The notes beneath the pieces were generated by a model. It was not told the origin of the DNA. It made no database searches and worked only from the letters and a program-made list of their open reading frames with translations. A stretch of 64,000 nt of DNA from Calothrix sp. 336/3 (GTDB lineage: Bacteria; Cyanobacteriota; Cyanobacteriia; Cyanobacteriales; Nostocaceae), in NCBI RefSeq assembly GCF_000734895.2, contig NZ_CP011382.1, positions 4,504,700-4,568,699 on the forward strand, in the 5' to 3' direction. A program made the translations under genes and the position numbers. Each line of letters opens with the position of its first letter. Within the stretch, counting starts at the first letter, position 1. Of the stretch, positions 54,149 to 64,000 are shown one piece after another.

Positions 54149-55327
54149 TTAAAATATGTCTGCTGGGTCTGTAGAGCGCAACTTATTAATTGCTAAAGCT
54201 CCGGAAGTCATACACATAGAAATTGCAGAGATTAAAACAATGATAGCGTTATTGGTCGTCATGATTATCGGTAGCTTTGTGGCTTCCATTGCAAAGTCAT
54301 AGAGAAATAAGGAAAAGACAAAGCTGGGAATATAGCCGCACACTGATAAAATAAATGCCTGTTGAAAGACGACTAATAATAAATAATTATTTTCGTAGCC
54401 AATAGCTTTTAATGTGGCATAAGCTACTATCTGAGTGCAGATATTGCTGTAGAGAATTTGATAAACTATGACTACACCAACGACAGAAGCCATTGTTAAC
54501 ATTAAATTAAGAATAAACCCAATAGGTGTTCTTGTTGCCCAGTATTCTTTCTCGAAATCAATAAAACCTTGATGGGTAAAAACTTTAATATCATTAGGTA
54601 AATTTGCCTGTAATTCTTGTTGTACTTTTTGGGGATTTGCTCCTGGTTTGAGAGAAATTACTCCCACATCAATTAATTCCGATGGACGGCTATTAGGGAA
54701 GATTCTCATGAAAGTACTATCACTTACCATCAAGTTGCCATCAACTCCAAAGGAGGGACCAAGGCTAAATAATCCACCGACTCTGACGCTATATCCTTTA
54801 ATGGAGTCAAAGGGGAAAATTTCGAGGGTTTGTTCTGTTTTTTCTGTCGTAAATCTCTGAGCAACTTTACCAAATTCTGGACGCGAATTACGGTCAAATA
54901 GAACTACATCTGGTACTTTAATTCTATCAATATTTGTCTCGACTTCTGACATATTCATTACAGGTCTGCCAGGTTCAAAACCAATAACATAAATCGAGTA
55001 TTTCTCCCCATTCTCAGGATTTTTGAATTTGGCAAATCCCAGATACATAGGACTAACTGATGCCACACCATCAAAACCGAGTGTTTGATATAAGCGGTTT
55101 CTAAAAAAGCTTTGAATTGCGGTTAAGGATTTATATTGGGAACTGACAAGGAATAAATCACCGCTCAGGTTACGATGGACTTGGGTTGCACTAGAATAAA
55201 GTGCATCTTGAAATCCTAGTTGCATGAACATCAAAATTACGATAAAGCCAATACCTGCAACGGCAACCAGGGAACGAATTTTATTTCTGACAAGTTGTAA
55301 CCATGCCAAAGAATTTTTTAAAACCAT
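54149..55327 (-). CDS. hgdC: DevC/HgdC-type ABC transporter permease
   Basis: 392 residues, FtsX-like permease: one N-terminal helix (LVAVAGIGFIVILMFMQLGFQDAL), a large periplasmic domain (about 45-260) and three C-terminal helices (about 265-375). This is the DevC layout. Together with hgdB it forms the inner-membrane part of a glycolipid exporter whose outer-membrane duct is the TolC-like HgdD encoded elsewhere. No devA-like ATPase gene lies in this cluster, as also known for Anabaena hgdBC. Confidence 0.9.
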   Translation of the reverse strand: MVLKNSLAWLQLVRNKIRSLVAVAGIGFIVILMFMQLGFQDALYSSATQVHRNLSGDLFLVSSQYKSLTAIQSFFRNRLYQTLGFDGVASVSPMYLGFAKFKNPENGEKYSIYVIGFEPGRPVMNMSEVETNIDRIKVPDVVLFDRNSRPEFGKVAQRFTTEKTEQTLEIFPFDSIKGYSVRVGGLFSLGPSFGVDGNLMVSDSTFMRIFPNSRPSELIDVGVISLKPGANPQKVQQELQANLPNDIKVFTHQGFIDFEKEYWATRTPIGFILNLMLTMASVVGVVIVYQILYSNICTQIVAYATLKAIGYENNYLLLVVFQQAFILSVCGYIPSFVFSLFLYDFAMEATKLPIIMTTNNAIIVLISAISMCMTSGALAINKLRSTDPADIF

Positions 55328-55336
55328 GGGGAATGG

Positions 55337-55394
55337 GGAATGAGTGGTGAGTAATGAGTGGTGAGTGACGAGTAGTGAGTGACGAGTAGTGAGT
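55337..55394. repeat. Short tandem heptamer repeats (GAGTRRT type)
   Basis: Eight consecutive degenerate heptamers (GAGTGGT, GAGTAAT, GAGTGGT, GAGTGAC, GAGTAGT and so on) sit in the hgdB-hgdC gap. This is STRR-like and not a CRISPR: the units are contiguous with no spacers. Confidence 0.75.
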
Positions 55395-55591
55395 ATTAGG
55401 GTGTCAGGTAAATGAGTAGTGCAATCTCTTGGTTATACAAGCAAGATAATTGCACGGAAAAAATTAAATTTTTCAAGTGATTTGGACTTGAATCCTGACT
55501 ATTTTGTCCATATTGTTGCTAATTCTGCTTCATAACCTATTCCCGATAGATAGAAGTCGTCTCATCACTACCCAAAAGAAGATGAGATGAG

Positions 55592-56806
55592 TTATTTTTT
55601 TGCGGTATTAGGTACGATTTGGATGGCAATATCTACTTGCAAATTTGTGAAACCAGCTACTATTTTGCTGTCTTCTGGTTTGTCGATGCGGATTTTTACT
55701 TGGATGACGCGGCGATCGGTATCTGCACCAGGGTTAATACTGAGAATATTTTGTCTATCTACAAGTAAACCGATGTTTGTAACTGTTCCTTGTAGTTTCT
55801 GGGGGAATGCAGTGCTAGAAATGACAGCTTTTTGCCCGGTGCGGACTTTTTGAATATCTGTTTGGTAAACTTCGGCGATCGCGTACATAGTAGACATTTT
55901 ACCGATTTCCACAATTCCTGTAGTGGCAACGGTTTCGCCAGATTTGGCATGGGTTTTGAGGATTTTTCCCGCTACGGGAGATTTGACGTAGGTGAGTTCG
56001 TGATCAGCTTTTGCTTGTTTGACAGCAGTTTTCGCGCTCTCGAGTTCTGCTTGTGCTAGTTGCACATCTACAGGACGAATTTCGCTCAGACTCTTGAGTT
56101 TTGCTTGAGCTTCTTGTTGTTGTTCCTGTAAGGTTTTGACGGTTTGATTTAGGGTTGCGGTTGCTTGTTGCAGTTGCTGTTGGATGGTAGTTTCCTGTAA
56201 AGCTTTATTTGCTGAAATGGAGGCAGATATGGCTCCCTCTTTATATAGTTGTTGATAGCGGTTATTTTCTGTTTTGGCATTATTTAGCTGTGCTTGCAGA
56301 CTGGTAATAGTCGCTTTTTGAGCAGCTATTTCCCCTTGCAGTTGGGATTGAAGACGAGCGATCGCCGCTTTTTGAGCGCTAATATCTCCAGTTTTTGCTC
56401 CTGCTTTCACCTGAGCTAATTTTGCCTTGGCTATTTCTACCTTGGCTAATGCTTGTTCATAAGCAGCTTGAGAACGACTATATCCCTCTAAATAGGCTAT
56501 CATCTGTCCAGGTTTGACTGCTTCCCCTTCCTTGACTAACAACTTCTCTACACGTACACCACTCATGGAATTAGGTGCGGATAGTTGTGTCACTTCTCCT
56601 TGGGGTACAATACGCCCTAGGGCGGTAATTGCCACCTGTGATGGTAGCGGTTTTACCACCGTGGAGGATACTTCTACCTCTGAGCGCAAATGTAATAAGC
56701 TCAATAATGATATCAATCCTGTGATGGTGGCAATAGATGCGGCAAAAATTATCTGCCATCCACCTACAGATTTAATAAAAAACTGACTTTTCTTGTTTGA
56801 TGTCAT
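55592..56806 (-). CDS. hgdB: DevB/HgdB-type membrane fusion protein
   Basis: 404 residues: one N-terminal membrane anchor (WQIIFAASIATITGLISLLSLLHL), a lipoyl half (MSGVRVEKLLVKEGEAVKPGQMIAYLEG), a long coiled-coil hairpin (about 110-260, rich in Ala, Gln, Lys), the second lipoyl half (YVKSPVAGKILKTHAKSGETV) and a beta-barrel domain. This is the DevB/HlyD architecture. It should bridge HgdC to the HgdD duct across the periplasm. It is first in the leftward order hgdB-hgdC-hgdA. Its upstream gap is long and likely carries heterocyst-specific control. Confidence 0.9.
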   Translation of the reverse strand: MTSNKKSQFFIKSVGGWQIIFAASIATITGLISLLSLLHLRSEVEVSSTVVKPLPSQVAITALGRIVPQGEVTQLSAPNSMSGVRVEKLLVKEGEAVKPGQMIAYLEGYSRSQAAYEQALAKVEIAKAKLAQVKAGAKTGDISAQKAAIARLQSQLQGEIAAQKATITSLQAQLNNAKTENNRYQQLYKEGAISASISANKALQETTIQQQLQQATATLNQTVKTLQEQQQEAQAKLKSLSEIRPVDVQLAQAELESAKTAVKQAKADHELTYVKSPVAGKILKTHAKSGETVATTGIVEIGKMSTMYAIAEVYQTDIQKVRTGQKAVISSTAFPQKLQGTVTNIGLLVDRQNILSINPGADTDRRVIQVKIRIDKPEDSKIVAGFTNLQVDIAIQIVPNTAKK

Positions 56807-58266
56807 ACTTTCGGCTCAATTTTTTTCAGCCAGGATTAGGGTTTGTTCAGCTATGTTCACGGGTTACGGCATTAGGAATTCATAGCAGGTGACATTTTTT
56901 GACAAACAACTGCTATATCTCGACACAGGTATTGAATACCAATTTGAAAAAACAATACGACACATGGACAAAACTCCTCCCCATAGACGCGGAGCGGCTT
57001 CTCGCAGAGTACCCTCCTCGATTTCGGGTAGGGTGCCCGATAGGGTGGGTGGGGTATCTGTCGTAAACATTTTTTGAATCGGTAGAATTTTTCTGGATTG
57101 TCATATTTCTGACTTTTTAAATAGTCGAGAATCTGACTATGATGGACAACTCATCTGTCATCAAATGATGGGAGACAAGAGAATTAACTACAAAGAAATA
57201 TCGACATCTGAGCATGTCAATTGATACAAGAGGTTAATTCTATTAGCAACCAGAGAAACTCAGTTCCTAAGATTTTGCCACTTAGCATCATCCTATTTTT
57301 TGGCTGATAACTCAGGGATGGAGTTACATATTCCTGGGAAAAATTCTCTCTCTTATCTGAATTCTCTTGGTATCAATACAGTCAAATGTCACAATAGATG
57401 CACAAAAATCTTTATTTACTGTATTTTAGATAGGGATGAACTCAAAATCTCAAATTATCACTGTCACAGCATCTACTCTTGCTAAGAAGAACTGCCTCAC
57501 TTTTTCTAAACTAACAAAATTTTGGTGAACAGGATAAATATTTTTTTGCTGATTTCCTAGAAATAGTTGACACCACTGTTTATAATAATTATTTCTCAAA
57601 AGTCTAGGAAAATAGCTTGTCAGAAAATTATGACTATTTTCAATGTCAGGATTGACTCACTGACTGAGGATTGAAGCGATAGGGGTAGAAATGCCAAAAC
57701 TTGCTTCCCATCATGCCAAATAACTATTATTCTGTCAACACCAAAAAATGATTTAATTCTCAGGAATGGAGTGATATAGCTAAATTAGCTTTCTGTAAAC
57801 AAATTATAGTCAATTGTGTATAGAATTGATGAGCCAACTAAGCTACAGTCTGGGAAGTTGTTTATCAAGTAAATTTCAAGACCTCAGAAAATTGGGTTGT
57901 TGCGAAAAAGAGTATTTTAATCAGAGTGAGCCTGGAAGACATACTCTAGTAATAGGGTAGCAAGCTATCTCATTTAATTTTATCTGAATAAATTACACAT
58001 TTCTGCCAAGGAAATTAGAAATATTATAAAAAATTGTTTGCCAATAACATTTGGCTTGTGGGAACTTTTCTCTCAGAAAATATTCTAAATATATGCAGAG
58101 AATCGTTAGCGAAATCACATTTTTTTTGAGATAGATGTTACCGAGGAGACATAAGACATTCTCATCATAATTTAATCCTAAAAAGCAGTGAGCGATTCTA
58201 CTGATGGAATATATTAGGTATATCGTCTAGATGGTATTTGGCTGACGAACTTATCAAGTAATAAAT
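56807..58266. other. Large divergent intergenic region of the hgl island
   Basis: 1460 bp between the divergent hgdB and ParB-like genes. It is AT-rich with one GC-rich dispersed repeat near 56980-57060. No frame is convincing; the 61-codon one at 57300-57485 lacks a ribosome-binding site. The promoters of both gene runs should be here. I could not define an NtcA-type GTA-N8-TAC site with confidence. Confidence 0.5.
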
Positions 58267-59601
58267 ATGCCAATAGTGCCTATAAATAACATCAAAATTG
58301 GTGTCAATCGTCGTCCCCTCAAGGATGATAAAGTCGTGGAATTGCGGGAGTCAATCAAGACAAACGGTTTACTGAATCCGGTGACAGTTGACAAAAACCT
58401 CCAACTGATTGCGGGTTTACACCGTTTGACAGCTTGTAAATTTCTGGGTTTTCAGGAAATCGAGTGTCATATTGTGGATTATGTAGACAGCGATCGCGCT
58501 CGATTGGCAGAAATTGACGAGAATCTCATCCGCAATGAGTTAGAACCCCTAGAAAGGGCTGATTTATGGCTAGAAAGGGAAGAACTTTTGCAGCGTCTAG
58601 GTTTACGGGCGAAATCAGGAGATAATCAATACACCCGCAAAGGGGATGAAATGATTTCACCACCAAAAACCAACGAGGAATTAGCCAAGGAAGTTGGTTT
58701 CTCCAAGCGCACTCTCCAGCATGGTAAGCAAATTGCTAAAAGTATTGCTCCAGAAGTAAAACAGGCAATGAGAGGTACGGCGATCGCCAAAAGTACAACA
58801 GAACTGTTGAAAATCGCCAGGGCAGGTAGTCAGGAGCGTGCTGTAGCAGAGGCAGCAGAAATGGCATCTGAAACCGCCAAAAGTCAAGGAAAGGAGTTAG
58901 AAGCCGAAAAACAAGCCCAATTAGCTGCCCAAGCACGCCAGAAGCAGCAAGAGTTACAGATGCTAGCCTTTAAAAGTGCTATGGCTCAAAAGCAAACGAA
59001 ATCGGATATTAAACAACTCTCCCACCCTTCAGAAGTCAGATTATTACCCCAGCGAGACAATAGAGTTAGCCTTGGTGAAGAATGGGTTTTAGGTAGGCAT
59101 TTAGTTTATTGTGGCGATACTAGCAGTCAGGAATTTCGGCATTTACTACCATCAAATGCAGCATTAGCCATTGCTACCCTCTCTTCTACCTGGCATCATG
59201 ATTACCTGATTGAAGAAGCTCAGGTGGTAGCAGTACTCCGTCAACCGGGCAATATTTATCAATTTTGTCGGCAACAACAAATGCCATTTCAATATGAATT
59301 AATTGTGGATGATATTTACCTAGGGGTGTTCTCCCGGCAGCAATTAACAGCACCTAATCCTAGTAATTTGACTGGGGTGGAAAGTATTATTACTTACCTG
59401 CTGAATCTCTATACTAGTCCGAATAATTTCGCGATCGCCCCTTTTATGGGTAATGGTGAAATTCTCGCAGCTTGTGAACGTATGGGACGTATTTGTTTTA
59501 TTGGGGATGATAATCCTCAGGTTGTCAGTCGCGGTATCACCCGTTGGGAAAAATTAACAGCCAAAATCGCCAAAAATGGCAGCAACGGACAAGTAGGATA
59601 A
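58267..59601 (+). CDS. ParB-like protein fused to a degenerate DNA methylase domain
   Basis: 444 residues. Residues 1-95 are a ParB N-terminal domain (PINNIKIGVNRRPLKDDKVVELRESI, then LIAGLHRLTACKFLGF). A helix-turn-helix and long charged helix occupy 110-260. The rest resembles an N6-adenine/N4-cytosine methylase: EWVLGRHLVYCGDTSSQEF and PFMGNGEILAACERMGR, the AdoMet-binding FxGxG at 392-398. The catalytic (D/N)PP(Y/F) motif is absent where expected, after the GD block. It may be a DNA-binding regulator rather than an enzyme. Position next to hgdB and hglE resembles Anabaena alr5348. Confidence 0.82.
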   Translation: MPIVPINNIKIGVNRRPLKDDKVVELRESIKTNGLLNPVTVDKNLQLIAGLHRLTACKFLGFQEIECHIVDYVDSDRARLAEIDENLIRNELEPLERADLWLEREELLQRLGLRAKSGDNQYTRKGDEMISPPKTNEELAKEVGFSKRTLQHGKQIAKSIAPEVKQAMRGTAIAKSTTELLKIARAGSQERAVAEAAEMASETAKSQGKELEAEKQAQLAAQARQKQQELQMLAFKSAMAQKQTKSDIKQLSHPSEVRLLPQRDNRVSLGEEWVLGRHLVYCGDTSSQEFRHLLPSNAALAIATLSSTWHHDYLIEEAQVVAVLRQPGNIYQFCRQQQMPFQYELIVDDIYLGVFSRQQLTAPNPSNLTGVESIITYLLNLYTSPNNFAIAPFMGNGEILAACERMGRICFIGDDNPQVVSRGITRWEKLTAKIAKNGSNGQVG

Positions 59602-60327
59602 TTTTTAATATGTAAAAAAATATTGCATGACATCAAGCCTCTATGTTTTTGATTTACTTTTTATTAACTTCATCCCAAACAATCGAGAACAAATATCAGA
59701 TTTCCATGAGAAACACTGATTTTGTCTATTTGTATGCAGATATTTATTACATATAAGTTCTCGACAATGACAGCAGAGAATTGGCTCTTAATCAACTGGT
59801 TAATTCTAGTAGCTACTTGTCACCAGAAATCATCACTCTAGCAGTTATTCGTAATTAATGATACTTTTTGCCGCCTGTGCAAACGTGACACCATTTTTTT
59901 TTCAGAAAATGACTGAAACGAACAATCCTTCACAGATAATTTATGCTAGTCTTCTTATTAATTGTCAGTTTTCAAAACGGCAGGATAAATTTCAGAAAAC
60001 CTCACCTAAATATCTGGAATCGATGAAAAATATCCTGTAGTTAATCTCTTACTAGACATTGATAGATATTAAATATTAGGAATATATACTAATATTCTAA
60101 TATCTGAAAAATGAGTGATTTTGTCCCAACTAATTGATTATGGTATTAGCACAGCATGGTTAATTTATCTCTCTTCACACACAATTTAAAAGTTAAGCGA
60201 GAGAGGCTATTAAAGCTGTAATTTTTCCGATTTTGCACTGTATTTGGGGGCTACTTTCTGTAACGAAATTGTCAAATATATTTTGACAAATTTCCTAAAA
60301 TATATTATCTTGGAAGTCGAAACTGTT
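59602..60327. other. Intergenic region
   Basis: About 725 bp, AT-rich. A 60-codon frame at 59858-60040 has no ribosome-binding site or recognisable content. No terminator or repeat stands out. It probably holds the promoter of the small gene at 60328. Confidence 0.4.
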
Positions 60328-60606
60328 ATGGCATTTATCAAGATACAGAACGTTGTTATTAATACCAGCTACATTGCGGCGGTCAAGCTGTATGAAGAGA
60401 CTGCCTCAGAGGAAGAAAGCGTTTCTGTTTTAATTCTCATTCCCAAATTGCCATTATTACAGTGGGATAGCGTCTCCCAAAATTCCTTAGATTACGAATG
60501 GATAGAATTTACTGGTCAAGCAGCGATCGCCCTACAAGATTACTTCACCAGTTACAATAATGTCACAGACCTATTGCCCCAGTATCAAGAATCATGTATT
60601 GGGTGA
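60328..60606 (+). CDS. Small conserved protein of the hgl locus
   Basis: 92 residues from ATG 60328 (MAFIKIQNVVINTSYIAAVKLY); the frame is open 28 codons further up without similarity. The fold appears to be a short beta sheet with acidic loops (EETASEEESVSV), then EWIEFTGQAAIALQDYF. This layout resembles small proteins that bind or display a single domain. Its place between the ParB-like gene and hglE matches Anabaena alr5350. Function unknown. Confidence 0.62.
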   Translation: MAFIKIQNVVINTSYIAAVKLYEETASEEESVSVLILIPKLPLLQWDSVSQNSLDYEWIEFTGQAAIALQDYFTSYNNVTDLLPQYQESCIG

Positions 60607-61043
60607 TAGCAGTTGCCATGGAAAATCTTTGGAGCTAGTCAATCCATCGTCATTACTCATCAATTGCTGTGACTTTGAAATATTATTTTGACGCTAAGAG
60701 AATTTTTAATAATTAACAAAATAGCGTCCGTACAGGGTAGCATTTACCTTTTCCTTTGTGATGTAAATACCAGCATCAAATCCTATCTTGAGTAAAGATT
60801 AAATAAGACTAAATAACTTTGCTCTTGTATTCCGAAATAGTCGCTAATGCTGACAATCAGCTTGTAGTGATAAATTTTGTGCATCCACAATAGATGAATC
60901 AGTAATCGTAGCAGTTACTGAACCATATTGAACATAACACAGAAGTCCAGAAAAAGATATTAATTTCGGATTGATTTTCCCTGATCAAATATCTAATTCT
61001 AGCTACTGTTAACCCGAAAACCAGCAACTACTTCATATTCTCT
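60607..61043. other. Intergenic region upstream of hglE
   Basis: About 440 bp, AT-rich, expected to hold the hglE promoter. No repeat or ORF of note. Confidence 0.4.
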
Positions 61044-64000
61044 ATGTCTGCTCGTTCCATGGATGATGCTTTCACGCAATTGGAAGAACAGATCAACAAT
61101 TGCGAACAAGCTGTATTTCGATTTATTGAGGTCAGAAAAAAGATGTCGGATAAGCCTATGTCAATCGAAAAGATTAACAGACAATTACAACATAATCCCA
61201 TTGCCATTATTGGCATGGCATCTTTATTCCCCCAAGCAAGGAATCTGCGTGAATACTGGCAAAATATCGTTAAAAAATTAGATTGTATTACCGATGTGCC
61301 GGCAACGCACTGGAATATAGAAGAATATTATGATCCTAATCCTCGGACACCTGAGGAAAAAACCTATTGTAAACGGGGTGGATTTATCCCCCATGTGGAT
61401 TTTAACCCCATGGAATTCGGTATTCCCCCCAATATCTTAGAAGTTACCGACACCTCCCAACTCCTGGGTTTAATTGTTGCCAAAGAAGCAATGGAAGACG
61501 CAGGTTATGGGATGTCGCGGCAGTTTAATCGAGAAACCGTCGGCGTAATTCTCGGTTCCGCAGCATTAAAATTAGGAATTCCCCTCTCATCCCGTTTGCA
61601 ATATCCAGTTTGGGAAAAAGCTCTTAGAAGCAGTGGAATACCCGAAGAAGATATCGCTAAAATCATCAAAAAAATCAAATCTGCCTATGTGAAATGGGAT
61701 GAAAATGCCTTTCCAGGGATGTTAGCTAATGTCATTTCTGGACGCATTGCCAACCGTTTAGATTTAGGTGGTACCAACTGTACCGTAGATGCTGCCTGTG
61801 CTAGTTCCTTTGCAGCCTTGAAAATGGCAATTAGTGAGCTAGTAGAGCATCGCAGCGATATGATGCTCACCGGGGGTGTGGATACAGATAACTCCATCAC
61901 TGCCTATATTAGTTTCAGTAAAACTCCAGCAGTTACCCCTGGGGACAAACCCCGCCCCTTTGATGCTGCATCCGATGGCATGATGTTAGGGGAAGGAATT
62001 GGGATGTACGTTCTCAAGCGTCTCGCAGATGCGGAACGGGATGGAGATAAGGTTTATGCTGTGATTAAGGGGATGGGTACTTCCAGTGATGGACGCTACA
62101 AGAGTATCTATGCACCCCGTCAGGAAGGGCAAATCAAAGCCTTACAACGTGCTTACGAAGATGCGGGTTTTACCCCTGATACTGTCACCATGGTAGAAGC
62201 TCACGGTACGGGAACCATGGCAGGAGATCCGACAGAATTTGGTTCCCTGCGAGAGTTCTTTGGTGAGCATACCCAGAAGAAACAGTATGTTGCCCTAGGT
62301 ACGGTAAAATCCCAAATTGGTCATACCAAAGCCGCAGCCGGAGCCGCTAGTTTAATTAAAACAGCTTTGGCGCTCCACCATAAGGTATTACCACCGACAA
62401 TTAATATCACCCAACCGAACCCGAAACTGAATATCAAGAATTCCGCTTTCTATTTGAATACTGAACCTCGTCCCTGGATTAGAGCAGAGGGAGAAGCACC
62501 CAGAAGAGCTGGTGTAAGTTCCTTTGGTTTTGGCGGTACTAACTATCACGTCGTGTTAGAAGAATATCAACCCGAACAAAAACAAGCATACCGGATGCAC
62601 ATCACCCCGGCAGAGGTAATATTATCTGCTGCCACTCCCGCAGATTTGCTGGGAATTTGTGAGCAGATGTTGGCAAAGTTGCAATCTCCATTGGGGGAAA
62701 AGCAGTACCAAGAATTGCGTCAAGTTGAGAAAATTCCCCAAAACCATGCTCGCTTAGGTTTTGTTGCCGAATCTCTCCCTGAGGCGGTGAAACTCTTGAC
62801 GGTTGCCCTGGATGTGCTGAAAAATCGTATTTCTGCCCCTAGTTGGGAACATCCCCAAGGAATTTACTATCGTGCCTCCGGGTTAGCCTTGGATGGTAAA
62901 ATGGTGGCATTATTCTCTGGACAGGGTTCCCAGTATCTAGATATGGGACGGGAATTGGTGATGAACTTCCCTGAGATGCGGCGTTTTTATGGTCACATGG
63001 ATAGTCTGCTACTCAAGGATAATTTAAAACCCTTGTCAGAGGTTGTCTTCCCCCATCCAGTGTTTGAAGAGTCAGAACGCAACGCCCAAGTAGCAGCTTT
63101 GCAACGCACAGAATATGCCCAACCTGCCATCGGAATGTTGAGTGCGGGGATGTATAAAATCTTCCAGGAAGCGGGATTAAAGGCAGATTTTGTCAGTGGA
63201 CATAGTTTTGGTGAATTGACCGCTCTGTGGGCATCAGGAGCGCTGACAGATAGTGATTACTGCTATTTGGTGAAGGCACGGGGACAGGCAATGGCTGCAC
63301 CAGAAGACCCCAATTATGATACAGGGGCAATGTTGGCAGTCAAGGAAGAATTGAGTCGAGTGGAAGGGGTGTTGCGAGGATTCCCCAGGGTAACGATCGC
63401 CAATTATAATTCCCCCCGTCAATTCGTCTTAGCAGGACCCAGGGAAGAAATTAACAAATTGCGCCAAGTCTTGCATGAACAGGGCTGCACGGCGGTTTTA
63501 CTCCCTGTGGCAGCAGCATTCCACACTCCCCTGATTGCCTTTGCTCAGAAATCCTTTGCGATCGCCATCAAGAGTGTACATTTCCAGAAACCTCACACCC
63601 CCGTGTATACCAATGTTACGGGGAAAGAGTACGGTAATGAATCGGCAATAATTCAGAAAACCCTGGAAACCCACCTGGCAAATTCTGTACTGTTTAAACA
63701 GCAGATTGAAAATATCTATGGTGCTGGTGGTTACTGCTTTGTGGAATTTGGTCCCCGGAATATCTTGACGAACTTGGTGAAGGAAATTCTCGGCGATCGC
63801 CCCCACATTGCCATTGCTCTCAATCCTGTTGCTCAGAAAAATAGCGATCGTTCTTTGCGGGAAGCAGCAGTACAGTTACGGGTTGCTGGTGTATCTCTGC
63901 AAAACCTTGACCCCTACGAGTTACCCAATGTCACACCGCAAACTGAGAAGGGTAAGGGTTTGAATGTACCTATCAATGGCATGAATTATGTCTCTGATAA
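61044..64000 (+). CDS. hglE: Heterocyst glycolipid polyketide synthase, N-terminal part (runs off window)
   Basis: 985 codons are open from ATG 61044 to the window edge with no stop; ATGs at 61059 and 61143 are alternative starts. A ketosynthase covers about 50-510: active Cys in VDAACASSFAAL, His in VEAHGTGT and IGHTKAAAG. An acyltransferase follows (about 620-930) with GQGSQYLDMGREL and active Ser in GHSFGE. This is the PfaA/HglE type that builds the long-chain polyol of heterocyst glycolipids. Downstream ACP and reductase regions lie off the window. Gene order with hgdB and hglT supports HglE. Confidence 0.9.
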   Translation, partial: MSARSMDDAFTQLEEQINNCEQAVFRFIEVRKKMSDKPMSIEKINRQLQHNPIAIIGMASLFPQARNLREYWQNIVKKLDCITDVPATHWNIEEYYDPNPRTPEEKTYCKRGGFIPHVDFNPMEFGIPPNILEVTDTSQLLGLIVAKEAMEDAGYGMSRQFNRETVGVILGSAALKLGIPLSSRLQYPVWEKALRSSGIPEEDIAKIIKKIKSAYVKWDENAFPGMLANVISGRIANRLDLGGTNCTVDAACASSFAALKMAISELVEHRSDMMLTGGVDTDNSITAYISFSKTPAVTPGDKPRPFDAASDGMMLGEGIGMYVLKRLADAERDGDKVYAVIKGMGTSSDGRYKSIYAPRQEGQIKALQRAYEDAGFTPDTVTMVEAHGTGTMAGDPTEFGSLREFFGEHTQKKQYVALGTVKSQIGHTKAAAGAASLIKTALALHHKVLPPTINITQPNPKLNIKNSAFYLNTEPRPWIRAEGEAPRRAGVSSFGFGGTNYHVVLEEYQPEQKQAYRMHITPAEVILSAATPADLLGICEQMLAKLQSPLGEKQYQELRQVEKIPQNHARLGFVAESLPEAVKLLTVALDVLKNRISAPSWEHPQGIYYRASGLALDGKMVALFSGQGSQYLDMGRELVMNFPEMRRFYGHMDSLLLKDNLKPLSEVVFPHPVFEESERNAQVAALQRTEYAQPAIGMLSAGMYKIFQEAGLKADFVSGHSFGELTALWASGALTDSDYCYLVKARGQAMAAPEDPNYDTGAMLAVKEELSRVEGVLRGFPRVTIANYNSPRQFVLAGPREEINKLRQVLHEQGCTAVLLPVAAAFHTPLIAFAQKSFAIAIKSVHFQKPHTPVYTNVTGKEYGNESAIIQKTLETHLANSVLFKQQIENIYGAGGYCFVEFGPRNILTNLVKEILGDRPHIAIALNPVAQKNSDRSLREAAVQLRVAGVSLQNLDPYELPNVTPQTEKGKGLNVPINGMNYVSD

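Noticed and set aside
55337..55394. CRISPR-like array
   Set aside because: The units are 7 bp, contiguous and without spacers; this is an STRR.

Overview
The window comes from a filamentous, heterocyst-forming cyanobacterium (order Nostocales). The evidence is a dense scatter of HIP1 octamers (GCGATCGC), photosystem genes (psaD, psbI), a high-light-inducible protein, the OCP/FRP photoprotection pair, an uptake hydrogenase hupL split by a recombination border with a XisC-type recombinase beside it, and a heterocyst glycolipid locus (hglT, hgdA, hgdC, hgdB, hglE). No tRNA, rRNA or CRISPR array was seen.

Region 1 (1-7.8 kb) reads as the right end of a hupL excision element. At 6639-6654 lies a near-copy of the 16-bp site known from Anabaena. 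The 3' two thirds of hupL lies to its right and a XisC-like tyrosine recombinase just to its left. The 5' part of hupL is not in the window, so the element, if intact, runs off the left edge. Its visible cargo would be the end of ocp, frp, a double-glycine-leader peptide, and a small patch of integron-type gene cassettes: two GNAT acetyltransferases, a DUF4440/NTF2-like protein and a NADAR-domain fusion. One strong and one weaker attC-like site accompany them. An attC cassette patch inside a developmentally excised element is the most unusual thing here.

Region 2 (8-21 kb) holds a 2202-residue CBS/PAS/GAF hybrid sensor kinase, an ATP-grasp protein, a transposon cluster (IS630-type element, a MITE and an IS701-type element sharing ATAA target duplications) and an orthocaspase with Sel1 repeats.

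Region 3 (21-45 kb) is mostly housekeeping and photosynthesis: a WD40 protein, an Hlip, alanine dehydrogenase, an OstA/LptD-like outer-membrane protein, psbI, a hexapeptide acyltransferase, a HAD hydrolase, ribosomal protein S1, a LURP-one-like gene broken by a 239-bp MITE, a DICT-GAF histidine kinase, psaD-trpE, two tandem exported paralogues, argD, a potassium channel, and small conserved cyanobacterial genes including an orphan ExbD.

Region 4 (45-64 kb) is the heterocyst glycolipid island. An SDR and a GMC oxidoreductase lie at its edge. A ComFB-like gene, hglT, a family-2 glycosyltransferase, a DUF2141 protein, hgdA, hgdC and hgdB run leftward. After a 1.4-kb gap, a ParB/degenerate-methylase fusion, a small protein and hglE run rightward off the window. 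HglE is expected to make the glycolipid aglycone, HglT to glycosylate it, HgdA to supply or epimerise the sugar, and HgdB/HgdC to help export it.
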